A stretch of 64,000 nucleotides of DNA from Pelagibius sp965227505 (GCF_965227505.1 NZ_OZ245757.1:4340001-4404000); one strand, 5' to 3'; positions 16,933-25,460 are shown, counted from the first letter of the stretch. The notes: generated from the sequence alone by a model not told the origin. Program-made: numbers and translations.

Positions 16933-18366
16933 TCAGACGGCCAACGCTTCGGGCAAGCGCCGGGGGAGGGCGGTCAGTTCGGCCTCCAGGCCACGGTCTT
17001 CGCCGGTCATGGCCTTGCGGGCGACTTCGCCGATGATGATGAGCGCAGGTCCCGTGACCGCCGCCTGCCGCAGGCGCAGATCCAGGTCCTCCAGCCGCCC
17101 GGTGACGATGCGCTGGTCGTCGCGGGTGCCGTTCTCGATCACCGCGACGGGGGTCCCGGCGGAGAGCCCGTGTTCGATCAGGCGCTTCGCGACAACGCCG
17201 GCTGTCGAGACGCCCATGTAGACCGCCAAGGTCTGTTTGCCGCTGGCCAGGCTCGTCCAGTCCAGATCCGGCTCGCCGTCCCGCGCATGGCCGGTGATGA
17301 AGGTGACGGCCAGGGCCGTGCCCCGCAGGGTGAGCGGAATGCCCGCTGCCGCGGCGCAGCCCGCCGCCGCCGTTACGCCCGGGACGACCTCGACCGTGAC
17401 CCCGCGGGCCTCCAGATAATCCATTTCCTCGCCGCCGCGCCCGAAGATGAAGGGGTCGCCGCCCTTCAGGCGCACCACCCGGTGTCCGGCCAGGGCGTGC
17501 TCGGCCATCAGGGCGTTGATCTCGTCCTGGCTCTTGCTGTGGTTGGCCTTGGCCTTGCCGACGTAGATCCGCTCCGCATCGCGGCGCGCATAGTCGACGA
17601 TTTCCGGGCCGACCAGCTTGTCGTAGAGCACGACATCGGCTTCCTGCAGGCGGCGCAGGGCCTTGAAGGTCAGCAGGTCCGGGTCGCCCGGACCGGCGCC
17701 GACGATGGCGACCGAACCGGCCGGCGCGGCCTGCGACGCCGGGCCGTTGATCAGGCCCAGCATGGCCTCGCGGGCTGCGGTTTCGCGCCCGGCCAGTACT
17801 TCTTCGGCGACCGGTCCGGTAAAGAACCGCTCCCAGAAGCGCCGGCGGCCTGCGGGGGGAATGGTCGCGCCGACGGCGGCGCGGAAGGTTCCGGCAAAGC
17901 GCGCCAGGGCGCCGAGGCGGGCCGGCAGCATCGCTTCGATCCGGGCCCGCAGCTGGCGCGCCAGGATCGGCGCGTCGCCGCCGCTGGAGATACCGATCAC
18001 CAGGGGGTCGCGGTCGATCACCGCCGGCATGATGAAACTGGAAAGGTCGGGCCGATCAACCACGTTGACGGCGACGCCGGCTTCGGCCGCCGCTGCGGCC
18101 ACCGCCTCGTCCACGGCCGGCTTGCCGCTGGCGGAGATCACCAGGGCGCGTCCCCGGACGTCTTCGGTCCTGAACGGACGACACATCCATAGGACCCGGC
18201 TGTCGCGGGCCTGCTCGGCCATATCGGTGCTGAGGCGCGGCGCCACCAGGGTGACCTTGGCGTGCGCCTTCAGCAGCAGGCGCAGCTTGCGCAGCGCCAG
18301 TTCGCCGCCCCCCACCAACAGGGCGGAGCGGCTGGAAAGATCGTGGAAGGCCGGGAAATACCGCAT
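16933..18366 (-). CDS. cysG: Siroheme synthase (trifunctional)
   Basis: A 477-aa fusion. Residues about 1-210 form the precorrin-2 dehydrogenase/sirohydrochlorin ferrochelatase half (LLVGGGELALRKLRLLLKAH, then VDRPDLSSFIMPAVIDRDPL). Residues about 215-460 form uroporphyrinogen-III C-methyltransferase (VAIVGAGPGDPDLLTFKALR, DVVLYDKLVGPE, VRLKGGDPFIFGRGGEE, VVPGVTAAAG). The product siroheme is the cofactor of the sulfite reductase encoded downstream. It is the first gene of the minus-strand operon. Paired palindromes lie about 210 bases upstream (18575-18598). Confidence 0.95.
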   Translation of the reverse strand: MRYFPAFHDLSSRSALLVGGGELALRKLRLLLKAHAKVTLVAPRLSTDMAEQARDSRVLWMCRPFRTEDVRGRALVISASGKPAVDEAVAAAAAEAGVAVNVVDRPDLSSFIMPAVIDRDPLVIGISSGGDAPILARQLRARIEAMLPARLGALARFAGTFRAAVGATIPPAGRRRFWERFFTGPVAEEVLAGRETAAREAMLGLINGPASQAAPAGSVAIVGAGPGDPDLLTFKALRRLQEADVVLYDKLVGPEIVDYARRDAERIYVGKAKANHSKSQDEINALMAEHALAGHRVVRLKGGDPFIFGRGGEEMDYLEARGVTVEVVPGVTAAAGCAAAAGIPLTLRGTALAVTFITGHARDGEPDLDWTSLASGKQTLAVYMGVSTAGVVAKRLIEHGLSAGTPVAVIENGTRDDQRIVTGRLEDLDLRLRQAAVTGPALIIIGEVARKAMTGEDRGLEAELTALPRRLPEALAV

Positions 18367-18574
18367 GGGTCCTGCTTTCGTGCCGGTCGGGTCTCCGTTG
18401 CCGCGGCAGCATGCTGCGAAACGAAAATCCGATACAAGTCAGTGTGTTAGAGTGCCGTACCCAGTTTGCAATCGGCCAGTGGCGGTCGGTGCTAGGCATG
18501 CCCGGGCCAATTTCACAAAAAACGTAGGGTGATCATTTTCAATTGTCCATAGGAAAATGTATAAATTGGGTATT

Positions 18575-18598
18575 ACACTAACTAATAGTGTGCATTAG
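18575..18598. promoter_or_regulatory. Overlapping inverted repeats, candidate operator
   Basis: ACACTA-N5-TAGTGT (18575-18591) overlaps CTAAT-N7-ATTAG (18582-18598). Such nested dyads in an AT-rich divergent promoter suggest a LysR- or GntR-type site. No known consensus is matched exactly. Confidence 0.35.
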
Positions 18599-18690
18599 AT
18601 GATACGGAGCTTCCCGGATGACAGGGGGCCGCCGCCTGCGTATCAATGCGCTGGAGGGGGGCCGTCACCGCGGCCGCAGGAAAGCAATCA

Positions 18691-18723
18691 GCCGTCTCGA
18701 GGGAGCGGCCGTCTCGAGGGAGT
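18691..18723. repeat. 17-bp tandem duplication covering a ribosome-binding site
   Basis: GCCGTCTCGAGGGAGCG at 18691-18707 is repeated at 18708-18723, the last base missing. The second copy supplies the GAGGGAG ribosome-binding site of the lipoprotein gene at 18730, so the site is duplicated 17 bases upstream. Confidence 0.85.
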
Positions 18724-18729
18724 GATTGA

Positions 18730-19107
18730 ATGATCCGTGGGTTGTCTGCCGGGCGTTTGGCGGCGCCGTTGCTTTGCGTCGTGGCGATGGGTCTTCTGGG
18801 TGCCTGCAGCGCCATGCCGTTTCAGGTTTCCGGTTCGGACGAGGCCGTGGAGTCCGCTCGGGCGGAAAGCGCCGGCCTGCTGCCGCGGTTGCGGCCCTAT
18901 GCCTTCGGCCTTTGCTACAGCCCGGCGGTGAACGAGGATTCGGAAGTCGACGACGAAGCGGCCTACATCTGCGACGGCGGGCGCCTGGTGCGCAAGAACG
19001 AGGACGTTTTCTGGAACGGCTGTTCGCTGACCCAACCCAACCGGGTCAATTTCGTCTGCTTCCCGCCGGACAAGGCCAAGCGGCCGACAGCCTCCCAACC
19101 CCAATAA
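18730..19107 (+). CDS. Small secreted lipoprotein, function unknown
   Basis: A 125-aa protein with a lipoprotein signal peptide: basic start (MIRGLSAGR), hydrophobic core (LAAPLLCVVAMGLL) and lipobox LGAC, giving Cys26 as the acylated residue. The mature part carries four more cysteines (GLCYSPAV, YICDGGRL, NGCSLT, FVCFPP), suggesting two disulfides and an extracytoplasmic location. I do not recognise the family. A GAGGGAG site 7 bases upstream supports the ATG. It is convergent with the P-loop gene at 19133. Confidence 0.75.
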   Translation: MIRGLSAGRLAAPLLCVVAMGLLGACSAMPFQVSGSDEAVESARAESAGLLPRLRPYAFGLCYSPAVNEDSEVDDEAAYICDGGRLVRKNEDVFWNGCSLTQPNRVNFVCFPPDKAKRPTASQPQ

Positions 19108-19132
19108 CCGGGCCGAAAAGGTCTGTCCTGCC

Positions 19133-19687
19133 TCAGACCGGCAGCCCGTGCCGGGCGAGAGCTGCCAGGCTGTCGGCGCGCTGGCTGACCACCGCTCGGT
19201 CCCCTTCCAGGCGCAGAACCGGGCAGGGGAGGGTTTCCAGCCAGGTTTCGTGCATTTCGCGGCTCCGCCCTTCCGGGGGGCCGATTTCGTACTCGGCGGC
19301 CCACTCAAGAAAAGCGATGCTGGCGTCATGGCGGTCGCCGCCGGGTTCGATCCGGTTGCCGTAGCGCTCGACCTCCCGCCGGCGCAGGCGTTCCAGGCGC
19401 ACCCCGGTGGGCACTGAGAGGAAAATCACCAGGTCGAACTGTGGGATGAGCGGCGCGCCCCAATGGCCGATGGAGCCGGAAAGCACCCATGATCCGGCCT
19501 CGGCGAAGGCCCTGTTCAACAGGCGCAGACGCTCCTCGACCGGTCGTTTCAGCGTGTAGGGCGGATCGCCTGGCTGCCAGTAGAATTCATCGGTATCGAA
19601 GCGGGCCACCCCCAGATGCTCTGAGAGCGCATGGCCCAGGGTCGAGGTGCCGCTGCCGGAAGCGCCGGTGATGTGCAATCGGATCAT
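19133..19687 (-). CDS. P-loop NTPase, adenylate-kinase-like
   Basis: A 184-aa protein with Walker A GASGSGTST at residues 8-16, a lid-like region (FDTDEFYWQPGDPPYTLKRP) and a hydrophobic Walker B strand (FDLVIFLSVP). This is the pattern of small nucleoside/shikimate-kinase-like ATPases often annotated as AAA family or topology-modulation FlaR-like proteins. The substrate is unknown. It begins three bases after the queG stop, so it is probably cotranscribed with queA-tgt-queG. Confidence 0.75.
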   Translation of the reverse strand: MIRLHITGASGSGTSTLGHALSEHLGVARFDTDEFYWQPGDPPYTLKRPVEERLRLLNRAFAEAGSWVLSGSIGHWGAPLIPQFDLVIFLSVPTGVRLERLRRREVERYGNRIEPGGDRHDASIAFLEWAAEYEIGPPEGRSREMHETWLETLPCPVLRLEGDRAVVSQRADSLAALARHGLPV

Positions 19688-19690
19688 CGC

Positions 19691-20860
19691 TCAGGAGTCG
19701 AGCCGGGCCCATTCGTCGAGGACGCCGGGGTCGCTCTCGGCGGCCGCATGTCTGCTGCGCAGGCGCGCGACGGCTTCCTGCGGCAACAGGCAGAGCAGGG
19801 CCCAGACCGCCGCGCCGCGTACCAGCGCGGAAGGGTCATTCAGCAGGGCCTCGATTGCTTTTGCTGGTGCCTTGTTCCCGGCGTTGCCAAGGGCGATCAG
19901 CACATTGCGCAGGAAGCGGTCGCGCCCGATGCGCTTGATGGGCGAGCCGGCAAAGAGCCTGCGAAAGCCGGCGTCGTCGAGGTCGAGAAAGTCGGCCAGC
20001 CGCGGCGCGGTGAGTTCGGCACGGGGCAGGAAGGCGGCCTCGCGGGTCGGCTGCGCGAACTTGTTCCAGGGGCAGACGGCAAGGCAGTCGTCGCAGCCGT
20101 AGATGCGGTTGCCCATGGCCTTGCGGAACTCCAGCGGGATCGGCCCCTTGTGTTCGATGGTGAGGTAAGAGATGCAGCGCCGCGCGTCGAGTTTGTAGGG
20201 GGCCGGGAAGGCGTCGGTAGGGCAGATGTCGAGACAGTTGCGGCAGCTTCCGCAGTGATCGCTTTCCGCCCTGTCGGCTTCGACTTCCAGATCGGTGTAG
20301 ACCTCGCCGAGAAACAGCCAGGAGCCCAGCGCGCGCGACACGAGGTTGCTGTGTTTGCCCTGCCAGCCGAGGCCGCCGGCCTGCGCCAGGTGTTTTTCCA
20401 TCACCGGCGCGGTGTCGACGAAGACCTTCACTCCGGCCGCCAGATCCTCATGCATCCAGCGCGCCAGGGCCTTCAGACGCTTCTTCATCAGGTCGTGATA
20501 GTCGGCGTTGCGGGCGTAGACGGAGATTGCCGCACGCTGCGGTTCGTCCAGCAGCGCCAGGGGGTCTTCGGCGGGGCCGTAGTTCTGGCCCAGAACGACG
20601 ACGCTGCGCGCTTCCGGCCAGAGCGCCTTCGGGTTGGCGCGGCGTTCCGCATTGCGGGCCAGCCAGTCCATCTCACCGTGATAGCCCGCCGCCAGGAACT
20701 CCTTCAGCGCGGCGGCTGCGTCGGGGGCGACCTCCGCCCTGGCAAAGCCCACGGCGTCGAACCCCAGCGCCAGGGCCCGCTCCCGGATTGCCGCCTTTTT
20801 AGAGGGCAGGGAGGTCTCCCGCGTCCTGTTGCCCGGTAAACGCTGCGATGAAATCGTCAA
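19691..20860 (-). CDS. queG: Epoxyqueuosine reductase
   Basis: This 389-aa iron-sulfur, cobalamin-dependent enzyme converts epoxyqueuosine to queuosine in tRNA. Two [4Fe-4S] motifs are visible at about 200-260: CGSCRNCLDICPTDAF and GCDDCLAVCPWNKF. N-terminal features match QueG (LGFDAVGFARAE, LAAGYHGEMDWLARNAERR) and there is a C-terminal HEAT-like extension (ALGNAGNKAPAKAIEALLND). The start at 20860 would overlap tgt by 62 bases. Homology begins near LPSKKAAIRERA, so the true start may be slightly downstream, but no good alternative codon is obvious. Confidence 0.92.
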   Translation of the reverse strand: MTISSQRLPGNRTRETSLPSKKAAIRERALALGFDAVGFARAEVAPDAAAALKEFLAAGYHGEMDWLARNAERRANPKALWPEARSVVVLGQNYGPAEDPLALLDEPQRAAISVYARNADYHDLMKKRLKALARWMHEDLAAGVKVFVDTAPVMEKHLAQAGGLGWQGKHSNLVSRALGSWLFLGEVYTDLEVEADRAESDHCGSCRNCLDICPTDAFPAPYKLDARRCISYLTIEHKGPIPLEFRKAMGNRIYGCDDCLAVCPWNKFAQPTREAAFLPRAELTAPRLADFLDLDDAGFRRLFAGSPIKRIGRDRFLRNVLIALGNAGNKAPAKAIEALLNDPSALVRGAAVWALLCLLPQEAVARLRSRHAAAESDPGVLDEWARLDS

Positions 20861-21956
20861 GCCGCTGGTCCTCGATTGCCTGGCGCAGGCCGGCCATGAG
20901 TTCCTGATAATAGGCCAGATTGTGGCGGGTCAGCAGGATCGGGCCAAGCATCTCCTTCGCCTTGAAGAGATGGTGCAGATAGGCGCGGGAGTAGTTGGTG
21001 CAGGTCGGGCAGGGGCAGTCCGGATCCAGCGGGCGGGCATCGTCCTGATGGCGCGCGTTGCGGATGTTCACGCTGCCGCGGCGGGTGAAGGCCTGGCCGG
21101 TGCGCCCCGATCGGGTCGGCAGCACGCAGTCGAATATATCGATGCCGCGGGCGACGGCGCCGACGATGTCCGCCGGCTTGCCGACGCCCATGAGATAGCG
21201 CGGATGGGTTGCCGGCATATGCGGGACCGTGGCGTCCAGCACCTCGAACATCACCGCCTGTCCCTCGCCGACGGCCAGCCCGCCGACCGCATAGCCGTCG
21301 AAACCGATCTCGATCAGCGCCTCGGCGGAGGCACGCCGCAGCGCCGGATAGACACCGCCCTGGACGATGCCGAAGAGCCCATAGCCCGGCCGCACGGTAA
21401 AGGCCTTGTGGCAGCGGGCCGCCCAGCGCATGGAACGCTCCATGGACTCGCGCGCTTCCGCCTCCGTCGCCGGGTAAGGCGTGCACTCGTCGAGCACCAT
21501 GGTGATGTTGGCGTCGAGAAGCTCCTGGATTTCCACCGCCCGCTCCGGCGTCAGGGCGTGGCGCTCGCCATCCAGGTGGGAGCGGAAGGTGACGCCCTCC
21601 TCGGTGATCTTGCGCAGTTCCTGCAGCGACATCACCTGGTAGCCGCCGGAATCCGTCAGGATCGGCCGCGGCCAGTTCATGAAACGATGCAGGCCGCCCA
21701 GGCGCGCAACCCGCTCCGCCCCTGGGCGCAGCATCAGGTGGTAGGTGTTGGCGAGCAGGATCTCGGCCCCGCTTTCGCGCACCTGGTCAGGAGTCAGTCC
21801 CTTCACGGTGGCGGCGGTGCCGACGGTCATGAAGGCGGGCGTATTGATCGTCCCGTGCGCCGTCTCAAGCTGCCCGCGGCGGGCCTTGCCGTCGACGGCA
21901 CTGACCGCAAAGCGGAGGCCGTGGGCGCCGGCAGCGGTTTGTTCGGCCCTGTTCAC
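20799..21956 (-). CDS. tgt: tRNA-guanine transglycosylase
   Basis: This 385-aa enzyme exchanges guanine 34 for preQ1 in GU(N) anticodon tRNAs. Active-site blocks are present: ILLANTYHLMLRPG, PILTDSGGYQVMSL (catalytic Asp), YPATEAEARESMERSMRWA, FGIVQGGVYPALR and VGGLAVGEG. The zinc site is CPCPTCTNYSRAYLHHL. It overlaps queA by ATGA (21953-21956) and runs into queG, forming the compact queA-tgt-queG operon. Length is normal for the bacterial family. Confidence 0.95.
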   Translation of the reverse strand: MNRAEQTAAGAHGLRFAVSAVDGKARRGQLETAHGTINTPAFMTVGTAATVKGLTPDQVRESGAEILLANTYHLMLRPGAERVARLGGLHRFMNWPRPILTDSGGYQVMSLQELRKITEEGVTFRSHLDGERHALTPERAVEIQELLDANITMVLDECTPYPATEAEARESMERSMRWAARCHKAFTVRPGYGLFGIVQGGVYPALRRASAEALIEIGFDGYAVGGLAVGEGQAVMFEVLDATVPHMPATHPRYLMGVGKPADIVGAVARGIDIFDCVLPTRSGRTGQAFTRRGSVNIRNARHQDDARPLDPDCPCPTCTNYSRAYLHHLFKAKEMLGPILLTRHNLAYYQELMAGLRQAIEDQRLDDFIAAFTGQQDAGDLPAL

Positions 21957-23002
21957 CGGGCGCCCTCCGGCTCCAGCAGGCAGGCATCGCCGTAGGAGTA
22001 GAAGCGGTACTGCTCAGCGACGGCGTGGGCGTAGGCGGCCTCCATGCGCGCCTTGCCGGCAAAAGCGCAGACCAGCATGAAAAGGGTCGACCGCGGCAGG
22101 TGGAAGTTGGTCAGCAGCAGGTCCACGGCCTTGAAGCGGTGGCCCGGCAGGATGAAAAGATCGGTGTCGCCGACGAAGGGCGTGACCGTGCCGTCGTCCG
22201 CGGCAACGCTCTCCAGCAGGCGCAGCGCGGTGGTGCCGACCGCGACGATGCGCCCGCCAGCGGCCCGGACAGCATTGATCCTGTCCGCGGCGTCGCGGGT
22301 GATTTCGCCGGTCTCGCTGTGCATCCGGTGGGCGGCGGGGTCGTCTGTCTTCACCGGCAGGAAGGTGCCGGCGCCGACATGCAGGGTGACCGCCACCCGG
22401 TCGATCCCGGCCCCTTCGAGTGCGGCCAGCAGGCTCTCGGTGAAGTGCAGGCCGGCGGTGGGCGCGGCGACGGCGCCGGCCCGTTCCGCGAAGACCGTCT
22501 GGTAGTCCTCCCGGTCCTGCGGATCGCCCCCGGAGTCGCGCTTGATGTAGGGCGGCAGCGGCATGATCCCGTGGCGGTCCAACGCGGCCAGCAGGTCGCT
22601 GCCCGCTTCGTCGAAGACCAGGGTGACTTCGCCGCCCTCGCCCTTTTCGGCGACCGCGGCGCCGAAGTCCTCGGCGAAAACGATCCGGTCGCCGGCAGAG
22701 AGCTTACGCGCCGGGCGCGCAAAAGCCTTCCAGGTCCTGGCCGAGGTGCCGGCGTCCACCGCCTTGTGCAGGGTGACCTCGATGCCGCTGCTGCCCCTTG
22801 TGCCGGTCAGCCGCGCCGGGATCACCTTGGTGTCGTTGATGACCAGCAGGTCGCCGGGGCGCAACAGGCGGGGCAGGTCGGCGATGGTCCGGTCCGCCAG
22901 AACCGGCCCCACATGCAGCAGGCGCGCGGTCTCGCGCGGCTCGATCGGATGCTGGGCGATCAGCGCGCGCGGCAGGTCGAAATCGAAGTCGTCGGTGCGC
23001 AT
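21953..23002 (-). CDS. queA: S-adenosylmethionine:tRNA ribosyltransferase-isomerase
   Basis: This 349-aa enzyme transfers and isomerises the ribosyl part of SAM onto preQ1-tRNA to give epoxyqueuosine. Typical motifs are FDFDLPRALIAQHPIEPRET at the N-terminus, RPGDLLVINDTKVIPARL, APTAGLHFTESLL and NFHLPRSTLFMLVCAFAG. ATG 23002 gives the family's usual length; the frame extends to 23161 without homology. It is the first gene of the queuosine operon, with a 4-base overlap to tgt. Confidence 0.95.
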   Translation of the reverse strand: MRTDDFDFDLPRALIAQHPIEPRETARLLHVGPVLADRTIADLPRLLRPGDLLVINDTKVIPARLTGTRGSSGIEVTLHKAVDAGTSARTWKAFARPARKLSAGDRIVFAEDFGAAVAEKGEGGEVTLVFDEAGSDLLAALDRHGIMPLPPYIKRDSGGDPQDREDYQTVFAERAGAVAAPTAGLHFTESLLAALEGAGIDRVAVTLHVGAGTFLPVKTDDPAAHRMHSETGEITRDAADRINAVRAAGGRIVAVGTTALRLLESVAADDGTVTPFVGDTDLFILPGHRFKAVDLLLTNFHLPRSTLFMLVCAFAGKARMEAAYAHAVAEQYRFYSYGDACLLEPEGAR

Positions 23003-23157
23003 GGCGGTTTCTGGGCGAAGGCCGGATCTGGGAGGTGTTCGGTTCAGGGCGAAAGCCGGGACGGTTGTCGTATCACCCGCGCGGGGACAGGCCAAGCACC
23101 CCGGTGAACTCCCCGGCTGGTTCCCAGGAGAGGCACCGCTGAAGAACCGGCGGCCGG

Positions 23158-23790
23158 TCAAACCGCCAGTCTGCGGTCGTAGCGCAGGCCGACGCTGACC
23201 CGCGGCGTCTCGAAGCGGTCGACGAAGTGAAAGGGGCGGTCGGTTCTGCCATAGAGCCCTGGTCCGCGCATCAGCACCAGCCAGCCGGGCGGCGCCGCCA
23301 CCGCCCGGGCCTCCGCCCCGCTGCGGTCGCGGCAGACCGCAAAGCGGCAGCGTCCGCTCAGGGTGATGACGGAGATGAGGCCGCGGTAGGCGATATGGTC
23401 GCGGTGGGGCGTGATCCCGCCGGAGCCTTTGGGGTAGCGCTGGACGATGAGATCGTTGACGGCAAAGCCTTCCGTCAGGGGCGGCGGCGTCAACAGTGCC
23501 AGGGCATCGGTGAAGGCGGCGTCCAGCGCCGCAGCGCAGGCGGCAAGAGCGCCGTCATCGGGAACCGCGCAGCTCACTTCGCAGTCCTGCCAGACGCGCT
23601 TGTCGCCTTCTCCGATCACCGGTCGTGCCGGGCGGTAGCGCAGGCTTTGAGAGTCCGCGATCAAGGCTTCGATGGCCTCTGGCCCCAGCAGCGGGAGCGA
23701 AACGGCATCGGCCTGCGGCAGCGCGGCGATCGCTTCTGCAAGGGCTCTGCGGCCGCTTTGGAAACGCTCGAAGACGGCGGTGCGACTCAC
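23158..23790 (-). CDS. 2-oxoglutarate/Fe(II)-dependent dioxygenase-like protein
   Basis: A 210-aa protein with the double-stranded beta-helix iron site: HxD as HRD in GGITPHRDHIAY, a distal His in RPFHFVDRF and the 2OG-binding Arg in TPRVSVGLRYD. This places it in the 2OG-Fe(II) oxygenase superfamily near AlkB/prolyl-hydroxylase-like forms. The substrate is unknown. It lies 155 bases upstream of queA on the same strand and overlaps the 3' end of the secreted-protein gene upstream by four bases, so those two genes form an operon. Confidence 0.75.
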   Translation of the reverse strand: MSRTAVFERFQSGRRALAEAIAALPQADAVSLPLLGPEAIEALIADSQSLRYRPARPVIGEGDKRVWQDCEVSCAVPDDGALAACAAALDAAFTDALALLTPPPLTEGFAVNDLIVQRYPKGSGGITPHRDHIAYRGLISVITLSGRCRFAVCRDRSGAEARAVAAPPGWLVLMRGPGLYGRTDRPFHFVDRFETPRVSVGLRYDRRLAV

Positions 23791-24305
23791 TGTTCGCCCG
23801 AGGCGCTCGTCGGGGCCTTGGTTTCGGGTGAGGGAATGAGCAGCACCGGCGTGGCCGGCTGCGGCCCGCCGGCGGTTTCCAGCGGCGGCCGCAGGTAGAG
23901 GTTGTCCGCAACGGTGGGGACCTGCGGCACGGCCCCGGCGATGGTTGCCGTTTCCGGCATCGGCGGAACCGCTCCGCGCGCAATCGCATCGCCACGACCG
24001 CCGGCGTAATCGTCTGCGCGATACGTGGCCAGCCCCTTGCTGTCGATGACGAAGACGACCTCACCGGCGGGGCCGGAGGCGGCCACTGGCGCGGCGGCAC
24101 GAGGGGTCTGCAGGGCTTCAGGGGCGGCTGTCGCCGATCCGAAGGTTCGGGAGTAGACGTCGCGATAGGGAGAGCCCTGGGCAGAGGACGCATAGGTGGG
24201 TGAAAAGTAGCCGCCGTCCTGGGCTGCGGCGGGGACCGGCCAGAGCGCAGAAAGACCAAGCAGGCTCAAGGCCGCTGTCATCGTCGGAAGTCGTGCCACC
24301 GCCAT
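23787..24305 (-). CDS. Secreted hypothetical protein
   Basis: A 172-aa protein from ATG 24305, with an N-terminal signal peptide (LPTMTAALSLLGLSALW, cleavage near PAAAQD at about residue 28). The mature part is Ala/Pro-rich, with a central strand pattern (GEVVFVIDSKGLATYRADDY) and a long disordered tail (TATIAGAVPQVPTV). I do not recognise a domain. A longer frame from 24380 exists, but the signal peptide is correctly placed only from 24305. It overlaps the dioxygenase gene by ATGA. Confidence 0.65.
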   Translation of the reverse strand: MAVARLPTMTAALSLLGLSALWPVPAAAQDGGYFSPTYASSAQGSPYRDVYSRTFGSATAAPEALQTPRAAAPVAASGPAGEVVFVIDSKGLATYRADDYAGGRGDAIARGAVPPMPETATIAGAVPQVPTVADNLYLRPPLETAGGPQPATPVLLIPSPETKAPTSASGEQ

Positions 24306-24421
24306 CGTTCCTTCCCCCGAAGGCACTGCAGTCAACAGCCGCCATAGTGGCGCTGCAGTGGCCTTGGCGTCCAGAGACAATGCATCCGCAGAAGCCGTTT
24401 CACGGCGCCGATGCCGCCGGC

Positions 24422-25063
24422 TTATCGGCCCGCTTCGCCCGCCAGACGCTGGCCGTCGCGCCAGGCCCAGGGCGCGACGAACTCGCCTTTCCAGAGGCCG
24501 CGCCGGGCTTCCTCCGCGCCGTGCTGAATCGGACCGAAGAGCGCCCCATAGCGCTCTGCGGGATCGTCATCAGGCCGGACCAGAGCCCAGCCGGTGTAGA
24601 TCATGCCCTCCGAGAGGTCGTATCCCGCCGCGGTGCAGCGCGCCAGCGGTACATCGGCGGATGCGGCGCGGCCTTTCAGCCGCCGGCATTCGACCTCGAC
24701 ACCGGCGGTCAGATCCATAAGGGCCGCCTGCGCAAGCAATCCACAGTCATAGAAGCGCTCTTTGCGGGTGCAGCGCTGCGCCAGCTCGGGCGCATCGACC
24801 CCGGCCAGATCGTAGTTCTGCCCGGCAACGGAGAGCGAGTCGCCATCGATGATCTCGGCCGTGCCGCGCACCGGCGAACCGCTCTCGGACCGGGCGCTCT
24901 GCTGAGACCAGGCCACAGCAAGGGCGGCCAGGACGAAAAGGCCCGTCCCGGCTGCAGCCGGGGCACGCCGACGCCCGTTACTTGACCCGCCGAAAGACCT
25001 CTCAGCAGGCCCCTCAGCAGGAAGGACCGCAGCGATGCTCGCCGATTGTCTTGACCAATGCAT
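24422..25063 (-). CDS. Thermonuclease-like (SNase) protein
   Basis: The C-terminal 150 residues match the staphylococcal-nuclease fold: IDGDSLSVAGQNYDLAGVDA (the DGDT-like metal-site region and the RLxGID-equivalent LAGVDAPEL), YDCGLLAQAALMDL, and YTGWALVRPDDDP. An internal hydrophobic segment (GLFVLAALAVAWS) would anchor or export it. The catalytic arginine normally following the first motif is replaced (YDLAG rather than RLxG), so activity is uncertain. The start is ambiguous; ATG 25063 overlaps the XRE gene by about 50 bases and a later start is possible. Confidence 0.65.
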   Translation of the reverse strand: MHWSRQSASIAAVLPAEGPAERSFGGSSNGRRRAPAAAGTGLFVLAALAVAWSQQSARSESGSPVRGTAEIIDGDSLSVAGQNYDLAGVDAPELAQRCTRKERFYDCGLLAQAALMDLTAGVEVECRRLKGRAASADVPLARCTAAGYDLSEGMIYTGWALVRPDDDPAERYGALFGPIQHGAEEARRGLWKGEFVAPWAWRDGQRLAGEAGR

Positions 25064-25460
25064 AGATCTGCCGCCGGACCGTGGCATCCTCAATTCGGCT
25101 GTAGGCTTGGACGAGACGAAGCATATCACGCTGGGTCATCAGGTCGGACACACGTTCCGGTGACTCGATGTCGGTCTGGCCGGCGGCGGGCGGCTGTCCG
25201 GGCGCTTCTCTGGCGGAGAGCTCCTGGAAGAAATACTGAACCGGGACCTGCAGAACCTGGGACAGGCGGTAAAGGCGGCTGGCGACGATACGGTTGGTGC
25301 CGCGCTCGTATTTCTGAATCTGCTGAAATGTAATACCCAAAGAGTTCGCCAGGCTGCTCTGGCTGAGGCCAAGGGCCAGGCGCCGGAGCCGCAACCTGGA
25401 ACCTATGGAGACGTCGACGGGGTCGGGCTTTGCGGGAGTAATCGTGGGAGTCTCAGACAC
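25014..25460 (-). CDS. PraR-like XRE regulator, second copy
   Basis: A 148-aa paralogue of the regulator at 4564, sharing DVxxGxRxRLRR, the HTH (LGLSQSSLANSLGITFQQIQ, then KYERGTNRIVASRLYRLSQ), VPVxYFF and a helical tail (LVQAYSRIEDATVRRQIYAL). It ends with a cysteine pair in HRCGPSC that the first copy lacks. I chose GTG 25460 with a GAGAG site; the frame opens from a TTG at 25526. It precedes the SNase gene and overlaps its likely 5' end. Its targets are unknown. Confidence 0.8.
   Translation of the reverse strand: MSETPTITPAKPDPVDVSIGSRLRLRRLALGLSQSSLANSLGITFQQIQKYERGTNRIVASRLYRLSQVLQVPVQYFFQELSAREAPGQPPAAGQTDIESPERVSDLMTQRDMLRLVQAYSRIEDATVRRQIYALVKTIGEHRCGPSC

Larger units (their letters stand above)
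18367..18729. other. Divergent intergenic region between cysG and a lipoprotein gene
   Basis: About 360 bases without a gene. Bases 18520-18600 are AT-rich and contain overlapping inverted repeats, the probable control region for cysG and perhaps for the lipoprotein gene. A 17-bp tandem duplication (18691-18723) sits directly before the lipoprotein start. Confidence 0.6.
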
